Below are positions 39,196-49,251 of a stretch of DNA of 64,000 nucleotides, in pieces. A program made the translations under genes and the position numbers. Within the stretch, counting starts at the first letter, position 1, and the number at the start of each line of letters is the position of its first letter. Under the pieces are notes generated by a model that was not told where the DNA came from, searched no databases, and saw nothing but the letters and a program-made list of their open reading frames with translations. Origin of the DNA: Trypanosoma brucei gambiense DAL972 (lineage: Eukaryota > Euglenozoa > Kinetoplastea > Trypanosomatida > Trypanosomatidae); NCBI RefSeq assembly GCF_000210295.1, contig NC_026740.1:1557691-1621690 (forward strand), in the 5' to 3' direction.

Positions 39196-39855
39196 GACGT
39201 TAAAGACACCCCGTCCCTTCGTGGTGGCAGCCATTTTTCTTTTTTTCTTTGTAAATTTTATGTTTGTTCCCTCGGTTCTGCCTAAACGAGAAGGCTACCG
39301 GTAGTAGCAGTGGAAGCGGTTAAGGGAGGTAAGTGGTTACTTCCCATCCCATGTTTTCCACTATCGTTATTCTCTGCATCACCCCGGGGTGACTCTGTGG
39401 CACCTCGATTTTTATGGCAGTGGAACAGCAGCGAAGGAAAACACATGTAGAAAGTGGGGCCAATGGTTTCGGGTGGAAGCAATGGCAACGGTCGCACCTA
39501 TTGATGGGGGAAAAGAAAGAATGTTGTAGCGGAGTAGAAATATTCATCCAGTTAATGAGAATCTATCGACTCCTGCGGTTTCGTACTTCCTCGTCATCAA
39601 TATATCTGTGGGTGTGTCATGCCGTTTGTTTGTGTTGGTCAGTTTACTTCTGGAAGGACCATACACATTGTCCTTGCTTGTACTCGTCCCTTCTCCTCCT
39701 TCTTCTTACGCCGCTCGTCACCAGGTATATATCACCGACGCGGGTGTAGCTGTTTAAGCATCACGCCGCGGATAAGGAAGCTATAGATACTACAGGCATA
39801 TAATCATATATAGTTTCATATATATATATATTAGGTATTCATTACATCTAGCGGC
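39196..39855. other. intergenic region
   Basis: Contains a pyrimidine tract at 39669-39712 with AG at 39723-39724, the likely acceptor for the dioxygenase gene, and a TA repeat at 39814-39832. A 111-codon ATG ORF (39414-39749) runs through the acceptor zone and is rejected. Confidence 0.55.
39814..39832. repeat. TA dinucleotide repeat upstream of dioxygenase
   Basis: Short TA run ending 24 bases before the ATG at 39856. Confidence 0.8.
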
Positions 39856-40779
39856 ATGGCTACTAACGTTGCTTCCGTGAGTGACAAACAACAATTGTGG
39901 CATTCTACCCTGTTGCTGGAGCGACTCTCTACGCGTCGTGTCTTCCAAAATGAAGGCCTTCAGTGCGCCGCTTCTGTAATGCGCTCTGAAGCAGCGAGAG
40001 CCGATGGGCGGCTGTGCGACGATTTCGAGGCGGTTCTGCGTGGGAATGCCTTGTATATTCGCCGCTTTGCCTGTGATGAAGACGATATGGCGCTTTACAA
40101 TAGACTAAAGGGAGAACTCATTGCCGCAACTGGGGCAGAGATGTCAAAGGACGGTGGTTTGATTGAGTGGAGCCGACACCAAATTTTCGAGAATCCAACA
40201 GACATCAGTGAGACTTTCAACGCAGTTGTGGAGATGCTGGCGGAGTACTTTGATGTGGATGTCTACGCCACGCGGCTGAATTACTATCGTGATGGCCAGC
40301 AGTGGAAACCGCAGCATCATGATAGTCATGCGTACGGCACAGTTAAAACCAGTAACAACGGAGAGGAGCCGCAGCGGGAGGATTTTACTGTTGGGATAAC
40401 ACTTGGGGCTACACGGAGCCTGCTTTTCGTTCACGAGGCTTCCGGCTACCAGTTTGAGTTTCCACAGCGTAATGGTGACTGTTTCGCATTCACAAGTGAG
40501 GTGAACAACACGTTTACACATGGTGTTCCCCGTGTCAATACACCCATTGGCGATCGCTTTAGCATTATAGCGTGGGGACGACGTCGCTCCTTAAATGAAC
40601 GTAATGGCGGATCTGTTGTTGGAGGCGCGAAGCTTCAAGGGAAGGAGCCACAAACGGTAGAGGAGGCCATTGAAATGGCGCATCAACTTGTGTCACGTGG
40701 GCCAGCACCAACTCAAACTACTGAGAAAAGAACAGAGAAGGCTGCAACCAAAAACAAGAAAAAAAATCGATTGCAGTGA
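39856..40779 (+). CDS. 2-oxoglutarate/Fe(II)-dependent dioxygenase (AlkB-like)
   Basis: A 307-residue protein with a double-stranded beta-helix dioxygenase core. The iron ligands are readable as His154-x-Asp156 (QHHDSHAYG) and His222 (FTHGVPRV), and the 2-oxoglutarate-binding Arg is Arg234 in DRFSIIAWGRR, with Arg242 giving the AlkB-type R-x7-R pattern. Supporting strands are LNYYRDG, ITLGATRSLLFVHE and NGDCFAFTS. AlkB-family enzymes demethylate nucleic acids or proteins; the substrate here cannot be read. The first 60 residues are helical and non-conserved. The C-terminal tail (KTEKRTEKAATKNKKKN) is strongly basic, suggesting nucleic acid binding or nuclear import. All catalytic residues are present. 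Confidence 0.87.
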   Translation: MATNVASVSDKQQLWHSTLLLERLSTRRVFQNEGLQCAASVMRSEAARADGRLCDDFEAVLRGNALYIRRFACDEDDMALYNRLKGELIAATGAEMSKDGGLIEWSRHQIFENPTDISETFNAVVEMLAEYFDVDVYATRLNYYRDGQQWKPQHHDSHAYGTVKTSNNGEEPQREDFTVGITLGATRSLLFVHEASGYQFEFPQRNGDCFAFTSEVNNTFTHGVPRVNTPIGDRFSIIAWGRRRSLNERNGGSVVGGAKLQGKEPQTVEEAIEMAHQLVSRGPAPTQTTEKRTEKAATKNKKKNRLQ

Positions 40780-41359
40780 TTTTGTGGAAGTGACATCTAC
40801 GCCTACACGCATGATACGAGTATATGTGCAAGACACGGTTATATGTTTGGTATCACACACACAATAAAAAAAAAAAAGGAGAAGCGGGGCGGGGAATTTG
40901 TGGGCTGAAATATGATGATGATCAAACATGAAATACAATACGGCGACGCATCACGTAGCAGCGTGCTGAAACTAAATAGTGCCGTGCGGTGAGTATTTCT
41001 ACTGGCATTTTAGAAGAGTTTCGCTGTCGAAACAAAAAAAAAAAGACACTGTGCTGTTGTTCTGTTTTCTGTTTGCGCGTGTGGGGCGTACTTGCATACC
41101 TACCGTGTCACCCCACAAATCTGTTCGCTATTCTATTCCATTGGTTACTGTGCCATTTTTTCTTTAATGCTTTGGTCTCTTCCCGTTCTTTCTTCCCCTT
41201 TCGTTTTGCTATTGGGGGTGACGGTCCTCTTATTGGAGTGCTGAAAGTTTGAAGTCATATTTTATCTGTTTTTCTCTGTTATTTTCCCTGTAACCTGTAA
41301 TAAGTGTTTGTGTCCTGAAACCGCGGGTTATAATACACATTACTTATCAACTATCGATT
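40780..41359. other. intergenic region
   Basis: An A run (40866-40877) and a T/C-rich tract (about 41154-41210) that probably provides the acceptor for the aldolase gene. No gene is seen. Confidence 0.6.
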
Positions 41360-42202
41360 ATGACCGACCTTCACATGAGAGAGCGGCAGGGTTTCACAGG
41401 AAAGCTGAACGATGCTATTCTCGAAAGAGTTCATTTCGTTTCTCGGCGGCTCAACCTTCCACAAATTGAATCAAAGTTTCCACATCTCAGCGTAAGTGAC
41501 GGTTCGTGGCGTAAATCCCCTCCAGGTGACGATGTGAATCTCGCAACTTTCATTGATCACACGTTACTAAAACCTGAGGCAACCCAAGCGCTTATAATGA
41601 AGTTGTGTAAGGAGGCGCGCGATCACAGATTTCACGCCGTCTGCGTAAATGGCAGCCGGGTACGCTGTTGTGTGAAGGCGCTGAAGGGCAGTGGTGTACG
41701 CGTTGCCGCATGTTGTGGTTTTCCACTTGGGGCTGGTAGCACTGAGGCGAAAGTGGCGGAAGCGGTTGCGGCAGTACGAGATGGTGCCGCCGATATCGAT
41801 ATGGTCATTAATGTTGGTGCCGTGAAGGAGCGAAACTACTGCCTCGTGTACAGCGACATAAAAGCGGTGGTGGATGCATGTGGCCATAATGTGACCACAA
41901 AAGTTATTTTTGAAACATGTCTTCTCACACCCGAGGAAATCATTGACTGCTGTATCCTGTCAGTCGCTGCTGGTGCATCATTTGTGAAAACCTCCACAGG
42001 ATTCAGCATTGGTGGTGCCACGCCCGAAGCTGTTGATATGATGTTGGCGACTGTTGGAAACGAAGCGAAAGTAAAGGTAAGTGGTGGTGTGCGTGATCGC
42101 GAAACGGCTCTGCAATATGTGAAGGTTGGCGTATCACGCATTGGCACAAGCAGCGGCATTGCCATCATAACACATACCGACCGCTCCCGCAGTAAATACT
42201 AA
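41360..42202 (+). CDS. DERA: deoxyribose-phosphate aldolase
   Basis: A 280-residue class I aldolase that cleaves 2-deoxyribose-5-phosphate to acetaldehyde and glyceraldehyde-3-phosphate in deoxynucleoside catabolism. The TIM-barrel motifs are clear: FIDHTLLKPEAT (start of barrel, about 62), DIDMVINVGAVK, KVIFETCLLTPEE, the Schiff-base FVKTSTGF with Lys210, and VKVSGGVRD with Lys239 (the second active-site lysine). The barrel is preceded by about 60 extra residues. The protein ends in Tyr280 (SRSKY); in the E. coli enzyme the C-terminal residue is also a Tyr that assists catalysis from a mobile tail. The SKY end is not a standard PTS1, so glycosomal import by that route is doubtful. ATG at 41360 is the first in frame. 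Confidence 0.96.
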   Translation: MTDLHMRERQGFTGKLNDAILERVHFVSRRLNLPQIESKFPHLSVSDGSWRKSPPGDDVNLATFIDHTLLKPEATQALIMKLCKEARDHRFHAVCVNGSRVRCCVKALKGSGVRVAACCGFPLGAGSTEAKVAEAVAAVRDGAADIDMVINVGAVKERNYCLVYSDIKAVVDACGHNVTTKVIFETCLLTPEEIIDCCILSVAAGASFVKTSTGFSIGGATPEAVDMMLATVGNEAKVKVSGGVRDRETALQYVKVGVSRIGTSSGIAIITHTDRSRSKY

Positions 42203-43773
42203 CGGATGTTTGTTGCTGAGTATGTGAAGGCTGTGACATATTTGATTTTGAATACAATAGTGGTTACAGGTGCGCGAATTGGGGTGAGTGGGCGTCCGGA
42301 AGTGGTTTCAAGTTAATATTTATGTTTCCTTCTTTTTTTTTCACTTTGGTGGTGCCAGGCCATTGTTATCACCTACACGCCGTGTTCTGGTGGAACAGTA
42401 ATGGTGGTGTTTGGGAGTGTTGTTTCTTATTTTTTTAATTCTGTTTTGATCATTCTGTGTAACCATTCACGGAGGTTCTGGTGCTCCGTTTGATCTATTT
42501 TTTTTTGTTTTGTTTTTGTGTGATAACCATCAGGACTGTGTGCAGCGGTTACTCGGTTCCAACCTTTTATGTCACCTATTATTTTTGTTATTTATTTAAG
42601 TGGGGGGAAAACGTTCTAACTGAAGGAATGGCAAATGTTGGGAACAATCAGGCACTGGTAAATTTACGTTTCTGAATTTCCATATTTCTTTGAAATAAAT
42701 AATGTATTCTGCGTACCTGCTTTTTGGTTATGTGGTTGTTGAATTTTTTTTCTTGTAAAGACGGTATTTCACTTGTATGAATCACTTTCGCCTTTTGTGC
42801 AACCTCGTAGAAAAGTTAAGAAAAAAAACGCTTATCTCTATACGGATACGCCGTTGGACGTCACGGAACTGTGCTTGGCGCAATGCAGCTATGGTTATAG
42901 GAAAGATACATTTTGTTTAAGAAGAATTATGAATATGTGTCATGGCTGTGGACAAAAGAGAAAAAGAAGGGCATCTCCGGTGACCGGAGGTGACGGATGG
43001 CTTACCGCCGCGGTTTAAAACTTCAAATTTGAAGTATTTCTTCAGTTTGAATATTTCGTCACCCAGGACCACTTAGACTAGTTACTCTACCCAATATTCA
43101 TGGGTATTCTGTGAATGATGAACTTAAGCATACTTTTTTCCTAACAAAACGCCTGAATGTGTTGAATGATGCACAACCAATACGTGTGTTCTGATAATTG
43201 GTATTTGCCACCACCACCACCACCCTTAGTTAAACATATAAAAACATCATCCGCCGTAACGAACAGTTTTGGGACTTCACATTTAGTTGGAGTTGCCCCA
43301 GCACTCTCGTGACACAAAATGTTAATACATCATTTCCCCCTAACTTGCAATCAATCCCCTATTTGTTTCGAAAGAGTATAAATATTTTTTTTGAATGTCT
43401 GCGACGAGTGTATTAAATTTTTATTTATTTGCTCTCATGCGTTACGTATAGTACTTCGGCGCTCGTCTTTTTGTTGCAATAAATCGTCCTCTTTGGGGGA
43501 GCTCTCCGCGTGCCTTGGAGATACCATGCAAATCTTCCATTTTTTACTATCATCCGTCACAGTCGCTTCACTTTTTTTCATTTTCTTTTAAAACAGTGCA
43601 GCAGAGAGAGGGCAACGCATTCCGTTAAGAAGCTGTCAAGATATTTTTTGTCTCTTTGCCCTCCGGCAGGTTGCAGTTGTTCATACTCCGTTCAAGATAA
43701 GGGACGGGGGCGTGTAAGAGAACCAAAAGTAAATAAATAAATAAATAATAGCAAAGTAGGCGAGGTTGGCGTG
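42203..43773. other. long intergenic region (1.6 kb)
   Basis: 3' UTR of the aldolase, then AT-rich sequence with two perfect palindromes (42975-42989 and 43021-43034), a CCA repeat (43209-43225), and a pyrimidine tract ending with AG at 43595-43596 that suits the coiled-coil gene. A frame at 42773-43018 has no ATG until late and is not accepted. No RNA gene recognised. Confidence 0.55.
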
Positions 43774-45408
43774 ATGCCGACAACGGCGGATATTGCGCAA
43801 AGCACAACCGAGCCACTGAGAGAACGACTACGCCGTACAACTGTACCTTCTTCCGTTACAACAACTTCGTCAACTGCGGAGGACACGGGAAGTGGTACAG
43901 AAGAAAGCTGCACTACACTCCTGCGAGGGGATCCGCAACTCGCTGCGGTGCTCGGTACGCTGCCAAGTTCATCGCGCGAGCTTCTGAGGCGCATTGAGCA
44001 ACAGAAGGATGAAATTACCGTCTTAAAGGAGGAAAACACACGGCTACGGGCCCGGGAGGTTGAGGTATCGGCTTTAACACTTCGGCTGCAGCAGCAGTTC
44101 TCAGCAACGCAACTTCAAGTGGATCGCTTGAAATCACAAATACGTATGGAACTTATCAACCCCGTGACGGAAGATGAGTATAGGGCAATTGAGGCACTTG
44201 AAGAAAGCAAGAGGGATTTACTGGATACGGTGAAATGTGGTATTTTTCAACAACTTGGTTCCATGAGGGCTTCTAGGGATACTGCGGCCAGACGGGCAAG
44301 CGAGTTGGCAACTGAAGTCGCACGGCTCACTGATGAGAACAAAGAGCTTCAGCAGCGGATTAAAGAAACTGAAACAGTATTGGATGTGGAGAGGCAATCA
44401 TTCCGAAGACAACTGCAGGAAGCAGAGCAAAGAGGTAGCTTAGTAACTGAATTAGAGGGGAAACTACGGGATGTGGAAACTCGACTTAAAAATGCTTATA
44501 TTGATCAAGAGCAGTTTCTCACAGCGAAACTGAATGCATCTGTGAAGACGGAGGATGCGACTAGACTTACACTGCGGGTACGTGAGGCAGAGATGGATGT
44601 TGAACGCTACAAAACCGCGGCAGAGTGTTCTGAGCAGAAACTTGATATACTGAAGGGAGAGTACTATGAACTGAAGCTGAAGAACACCCAACGTATCATG
44701 GAACTGGAGGCATGCCTGAGAGCAGCGGAAGAAAAACTGAAAACCCTGTCAGACTTGGAACTTGAATCTGAGCTGTTCATATCGAATCTCGCTCAACAAG
44801 CGGACGGTCAACTAACCTTCTCCAGTATGTCTGCAGCATCCGCTGGTGGGGGCGTTGTAGGAGACAAGGCTGCGCCTACATCAACAAACGCATTGAGTAG
44901 CTATGAAAGTTGGTTGGCACTTCCACGCTCGCGTAAGCTGGCTCACACATTAACTGTGACGAAGCGTTGCTTGAATTTGGAAAACCGCCTTACTGCGCTA
45001 CAACATGACATTGAGTTTAAAGACAAACAACTCGCGCGACTCCAGACGTCGTTAGAAATGGCCCGGGAGGCTCTTAACAACACAAATAGCCCCTTTGCTA
45101 TGGTGGAACGCACCGTCGAGAAGCTAACCGCTGATAATGAAGAGCTGCATAACAAAGTGATGAATCTTTCGGAAGAAAACGCACTGCTTCGCCAGCGACT
45201 GGAGCAGAGAACAACCGATGTTCAAGTATTGTGCAATCACCGTAAGGAACTCCTTCGCATTCAGCGCATTCTTCGACGCCTCGGTCTTGAAAACCAAGTA
45301 GCTGATTCGGCCTCGCTGACGTGTGGGACAAATAGAAAAGTGCAACGACCTCATGACCAAGTGAAGTCGACGCCACTGGGGAACTTGGAGGGAGCGGATA
45401 CCGGCTAA
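43774..45408 (+). CDS. coiled-coil protein, unknown function
   Basis: A 544-residue protein dominated by coiled coil (about 65-330 and 385-500), preceded by a Thr/Ser-rich N terminus of about 60 residues and separated by a Gly/Ala/Ser-rich gap near 350-372. Heptad-like Leu/Ile spacing is evident in ELLRRIEQQKDEITVLKEEN and in VEKLTADNEELHNKVMNLSE. The C-terminal part (LRIQRILRRLGLE) is a basic helix, and the last 35 residues are disordered. No enzymatic domain is visible. In trypanosomes such proteins are frequently cytoskeletal, flagellar or basal-body components, but nothing specific proves it here. The codon before the ATG is GTG and the frame is open slightly upstream; 43774 is the first ATG, followed by Pro-Thr-Thr. 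Confidence 0.8.
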   Translation: MPTTADIAQSTTEPLRERLRRTTVPSSVTTTSSTAEDTGSGTEESCTTLLRGDPQLAAVLGTLPSSSRELLRRIEQQKDEITVLKEENTRLRAREVEVSALTLRLQQQFSATQLQVDRLKSQIRMELINPVTEDEYRAIEALEESKRDLLDTVKCGIFQQLGSMRASRDTAARRASELATEVARLTDENKELQQRIKETETVLDVERQSFRRQLQEAEQRGSLVTELEGKLRDVETRLKNAYIDQEQFLTAKLNASVKTEDATRLTLRVREAEMDVERYKTAAECSEQKLDILKGEYYELKLKNTQRIMELEACLRAAEEKLKTLSDLELESELFISNLAQQADGQLTFSSMSAASAGGGVVGDKAAPTSTNALSSYESWLALPRSRKLAHTLTVTKRCLNLENRLTALQHDIEFKDKQLARLQTSLEMAREALNNTNSPFAMVERTVEKLTADNEELHNKVMNLSEENALLRQRLEQRTTDVQVLCNHRKELLRIQRILRRLGLENQVADSASLTCGTNRKVQRPHDQVKSTPLGNLEGADTG

Positions 45409-46658
45409 CGACAGCACATTTCGAATCACCAACTGATCCCTCAAAACAATACTCTCGGTACCCAACTGATGATTCTCTGCGAACCACTGCTGAAACAAAG
45501 ATGTCCGCAACGGAGTGCAATATGCAGCAGACAATTGGTACGGAGGGGAACAGCTTCAATGCAGTAGTAACCCCAGGCGTTATACAGTTTTCCTCCTGAG
45601 GTGATATTATTTTTTCTTTTTCCTTCTTGCAAGCAAATGAGTTGAACGAAAAGTGTTTCTGCGCGTCCGACTGCCTCTTCTGGCGGCTCTTTCGCTACGT
45701 GTGTAACTCCTCCTCTTCGTTTGGAGCACACCAGTTGGATGAGAACCTCCTTCACTATTTCCACAAAGGGTGAAGAAATTTTAATGGTTTGCTTACTGGT
45801 TCACCCTCGTAGATTTTTGTCTTTTGCCTTTGGGCAGTGAATTGGTTCAATGTGGCTGACCGGTGTTGTGAGAGGAGGAAGGGGGGGGGAATCCCAGTGA
45901 TAGTTAATTGAAGTGGCAGTCAACAGGTTATGGGTGTCAAAATGGTGACATTAAAACCGCTGGTTTGTGTCTACCGATCTTAGCGACGAGATTCTTCCGT
46001 GGAAGCAGGCGGGAAAGTTAACATTGTGGAGCGTTTTTTTTTTATTGTTTACAAAACTCCCAATGGCAACAACAACAACAACAAGCGTCGGTAGTGCTGC
46101 AAGGAATGCAGGCGGTTATAGGAACAGCGGGTATTTCAGGATGGGAAACACATTTTACCAGCAAGGCGTCACACATTTTTGTTGCGTCGGTATACTTGAG
46201 ATGAGTTCCTGTCCTGCCATATGTGTGACAATAGGCGTGTTTCGCAGGCTGATGCAACTTTATGAGGGAAGGGGAAATTTGGGAATCAAAATTTAAGGTT
46301 TACTTCCCTGCTGCTCGTATTGCAAATTTGCAGTCCTGTGCTTTGTGTCTGTACACACATGCGCACACACACACACTCATAAATATTGCACAGCACTAAT
46401 GTGCATTTCGTTAGTTTCCTTTTTGTTTGTTTGTTTGTTTGTTTGTGTTTCGAACCTTTATGTAACCTCATCCCATTGGTTGTTTCTTTAAACTCTCTTT
46501 TCCCTTCTATTTTTCTTTTTGGGGTCCTCCATCTTCTCACGAAAACTACCTTGGCACGTATACTATTCTCAGTTCACCTCACTGTGGCTCGTTGTTGCAT
46601 TCGGAACTACTGCTTTACTTACACGGTGACAGAAAGGGAAAAGAAAAAAGAGGGGAAA
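45409..46658. other. long intergenic region (1.25 kb)
   Basis: Holds T/C-rich tracts (45609-45632, 46034-46049), a TTTG repeat (46423-46446), and a strong pyrimidine tract 46490-46545 with AG near 46571, the probable acceptor for the next gene. An open frame at 45967-46296 starts on GTG; its first ATG lies after a T run with no AG, so it is not accepted. Confidence 0.55.
46423..46446. repeat. TTTG tandem repeat
   Basis: About six TTTG units in the 5' intergenic region of the following gene. Confidence 0.85.
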
Positions 46659-47621
46659 ATGTCATCAACACTCCTTGCAACAGCTAACCAGTTCTATTTA
46701 CTGCAACAAAAAAAAGGCCGTTCTTTCCCGCACCATGGATTCACACCACGAGCCATCGCTACCAAGCGATTTGCAGAGAACACCACAACGCTATCGCTTT
46801 CCGTTGGGTTTTTCCTTCCCACAATGACTCAAGTGCACCAGCAGCTCGAGCAATTGACGGTTGAGAGAGATGATATACCAATGGAAAAGGTGGTAACTAC
46901 AGTAGTGGAAGCTATCAAAGATAATTTGGTTTTATTTGGTGACAAACTAGCACGACTGGCGGTGCAAACAGCAATTGCTTGTGGACTGGCTAAGAAGAAT
47001 AAACCCTACATGAATAGTGTGGTGTACCTATGGAACGTATATCCAGGTCTCCACGATCACTACGTGGGGGAGACGCTCAGATACTTGAGGCTTCCACGAT
47101 TCCTTTCCTCTCTCTTTGGCCCACACGCTTTGAAGAGTGATGTTGATGTTTTCATGCAAGATATTTCCGCTGTCGCGGCAGCGGAAGACTCAATGAAACG
47201 TGCGGTTTTGGACATGGTAGCTGATAGTGTTGTTGACATGGTACGCGTACTGCTACCACCGTGGTTACTAAGGGGTCCCGCGCTGTCGTTTAAGCGGCGG
47301 CTGAAGCTGTTTGGACATGATATTCTCATGCGTTTCACAGTTGCTGTAACGAAAGTTACGGGTGCGGGAGTGGGTCGGGCCATTGCCGGCCATCGTGGAG
47401 AGTACTGGGGTGAAATTATAGGCGTAGCAACCGCTTCATTTTTGTTCGAGCGAATTTCTGCCATGTTTCTGGATTACAAGCGGGCGGGGAGAATAGGCAG
47501 CAAGTCGGAGGTTGAGCGGGGGCGCAGCCGAAGCCACAGTCATGGTAAAGACGATGTGAAGGGGCTCACCTCCAAGCCGCAGAAGACGGGAGAAAGGGGG
47601 CGCAGGGAAGGGCGTCGATGA
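46659..47621 (+). CDS. unknown protein with hydrophobic segments and basic tail
   Basis: A 320-residue protein if begun at the first ATG after the predicted acceptor (46659). Its first 50 residues are Ser/Thr/Arg/Lys-rich and almost free of acids, so could be a mitochondrial presequence. An alternative ATG at 46824 gives 265 residues starting MTQVHQQLEQ. The core is helical and moderately hydrophobic (DNLVLFGDKLARLAVQTAIA, VVDMVRVLLPPWLL, GEIIGVATASFLFERISAMF); the last could be a membrane helix or amphipathic. The C-terminal 45 residues are Arg/Lys/Ser-rich (RGRSRSHSHGKDD). I recognise no family. The frame is also open upstream through low-complexity sequence that overlaps the pyrimidine tract, which is not believed to be coding. 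Confidence 0.7.
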   Translation: MSSTLLATANQFYLLQQKKGRSFPHHGFTPRAIATKRFAENTTTLSLSVGFFLPTMTQVHQQLEQLTVERDDIPMEKVVTTVVEAIKDNLVLFGDKLARLAVQTAIACGLAKKNKPYMNSVVYLWNVYPGLHDHYVGETLRYLRLPRFLSSLFGPHALKSDVDVFMQDISAVAAAEDSMKRAVLDMVADSVVDMVRVLLPPWLLRGPALSFKRRLKLFGHDILMRFTVAVTKVTGAGVGRAIAGHRGEYWGEIIGVATASFLFERISAMFLDYKRAGRIGSKSEVERGRSRSHSHGKDDVKGLTSKPQKTGERGRREGRR

Positions 47622-48354
47622 TTTCACCATCACAGAGGGAAAACTAAAGAAACGATGCAAAAGAAAATGAAATGAAATGAAAAATGGGGAATAAGATAGT
47701 GGTACTGAGGGAAATGGAATGGTGACTAGGTGCGTACAAAAGATGGTATGTCTCCTTCCCGTTGTCATAAGTCACTCTTGAATTCCCCCGTAGTGTTTTG
47801 CACCAACGTGTTGTTGACTCTGAGGGTCCACAAATCTTTTCTGTTTTAAATTACTATTATTTCTGTTATTGTGATTATTCGTTTTCCATTTGTGTGTCTT
47901 TCTCTTCGGATTTTCCCTTGAAAGGGGGGTTACAGCATTTCTTTTTATAATGGCGGCGGTGGTGCCACACACTTTTGTTGTTGTGTTGTGTATGGGTTTG
48001 GTAATATTTTTCAGTACTGATGTTCCTCCGCCGCTGGCAGTACATAGACTGCGTCGAATTGGTGCAATTCGTGTGTTTACCCACTGCCTATCCTTAATGA
48101 TTCCCCCCCTTTTTTTTGCTGCTGTTGACTACATCTGCCTCCATATGAAAGCAGCAAGCGATAGAAATGATGAATTTGCTGTTGTAGTTTCCCCTCGTGA
48201 TCCGGTAATCTTGTGTTGCTGTGTTTCTTTTTCACACGTGGTCTCAATGATTCGCTCACATATTGTTTCTCTCATTCTGTTTTAAGATATGAAGTAAAGA
48301 ATTGGGACCACGCAGTTTTAGCTCCTTTTTTGTGCCGCATTGTTCCAAGCACTT
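47622..48354. other. intergenic region
   Basis: Contains a pyrimidine tract and AG near 47934 followed by an ATG ORF of 111 codons (47950-48285) whose N terminus looks like a signal or membrane segment (FVVVLCMGLVIFF) but whose C-terminal part reads like non-coding T-rich sequence. I do not accept it as a gene with confidence. Confidence 0.5.
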
Positions 48355-49251
48355 ATGTTTACCTCAACTGCTGCGTACTGCGGTTCTGCAGGGTCCCGGT
48401 TATTTGTTGTGGCGCTGTTGCTCGCATTTTGTGTTGTCACCGGTACAACTGTAGCAGATGAAAGAGAAACAGTGAATTCATCATGTGAAAATCCCTCTCT
48501 TCATGACACACATCACTGGGGATTTCTGGGCGGCGGGTATCACATGCAGTTGGAGGTCGAGTTCCCGCTTATTTTCAATTCCGTAGACATTTCGCTTGAC
48601 CTCCCGCGGACCTTCTTTTTTGATGCGGCAGAGCTTGAGCAGTTGTACAGCATCAAACTGCAGGGTAGTAAAGAAGACATCACCTGGGCTTACCAACCAC
48701 TCAGGATTTCCTCTGATTACTTCTTTGACATCGAGGCGCCAGTGTTTCATGTGGGGTATGAAGTGAATCGAGTGAACATCACGTTTGAGCGCCTGCCGTC
48801 CGCTTCTCGAAGATATTCCAACGGAAGCGCTGCAGCTATTGATATTTTTGCATCGGCTGATGATGCAAGGGGAAGGCTGTTGGTACCAATACATGCGCGA
48901 TACGAGGAGGTGGACTCAACCACACCCTTCTCTCTTCAGGCATTCTTTAGCCGCAATACTTCTGTGCGGCGGTGCATTCCTTCGATTACTGTTCGCGGTG
49001 TTGTTGTGGACCGAGGCGGGCGCTGCGTAAAGTTCGTCTCGGCTTTAATGAAGCGATATGATGACGCATTAACCTCATCATTAACATCTCCTCCCGTATC
49101 GGTTTTGGATGGCAACATCCCGGAGCCATCGCCGGGGTGCAGAAATGTACCCGTTGGCCTTTTGTCATCGCTGAGAGTTGTGTACACAACCGTGGTGGCG
49201 CTGCAGTGCATCGGAGCCGCTATTGTTATTTTGTCGCTGTTATTGTTGTAA
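48355..49251 (+). CDS. PIGX: PIG-X/PBN1-like GPI mannosyltransferase I subunit
   Basis: A 298-residue type I membrane protein: signal peptide (about 1-34, core LFVVALLLAFCVV), luminal domain, and C-terminal transmembrane helix (about 275-297, near ALQCIGAAIVILSLLLL). The luminal part has the PIG-X/PBN1 pattern: a DIEAPVFHVGYE segment, then LLVPIHARYEEV corresponding to the family's hydrophobic-h-x-R-Y motif, and N-glycosylation sequons such as NITF. PIG-X stabilises PIG-M, which adds the first mannose to GPI precursors in the ER. GPI synthesis is central in trypanosomes, whose coats are GPI-anchored. The assignment rests on architecture and a weak motif. The open frame begins at a TTG upstream; the first ATG, 48355, gives a proper signal peptide. 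Confidence 0.65.
   Translation: MFTSTAAYCGSAGSRLFVVALLLAFCVVTGTTVADERETVNSSCENPSLHDTHHWGFLGGGYHMQLEVEFPLIFNSVDISLDLPRTFFFDAAELEQLYSIKLQGSKEDITWAYQPLRISSDYFFDIEAPVFHVGYEVNRVNITFERLPSASRRYSNGSAAAIDIFASADDARGRLLVPIHARYEEVDSTTPFSLQAFFSRNTSVRRCIPSITVRGVVVDRGGRCVKFVSALMKRYDDALTSSLTSPPVSVLDGNIPEPSPGCRNVPVGLLSSLRVVYTTVVALQCIGAAIVILSLLLL

Noticed and set aside
39414..39749. 111-codon ATG frame upstream of the dioxygenase
   Set aside because: Its second half is the polypyrimidine tract and AG that serve the dioxygenase gene, so it cannot be a normal separate mRNA.
42773..43018. Frame with Cys/Lys/Arg-rich peptide in the gap after the aldolase
   Set aside because: Opens on TTG with no ATG until late and no acceptor nearby.
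45967..46296. 109-codon frame before the unknown gene at 46659
   Set aside because: Starts on GTG; the first ATG follows a T run with no AG acceptor between, and no conserved-looking segment is present.
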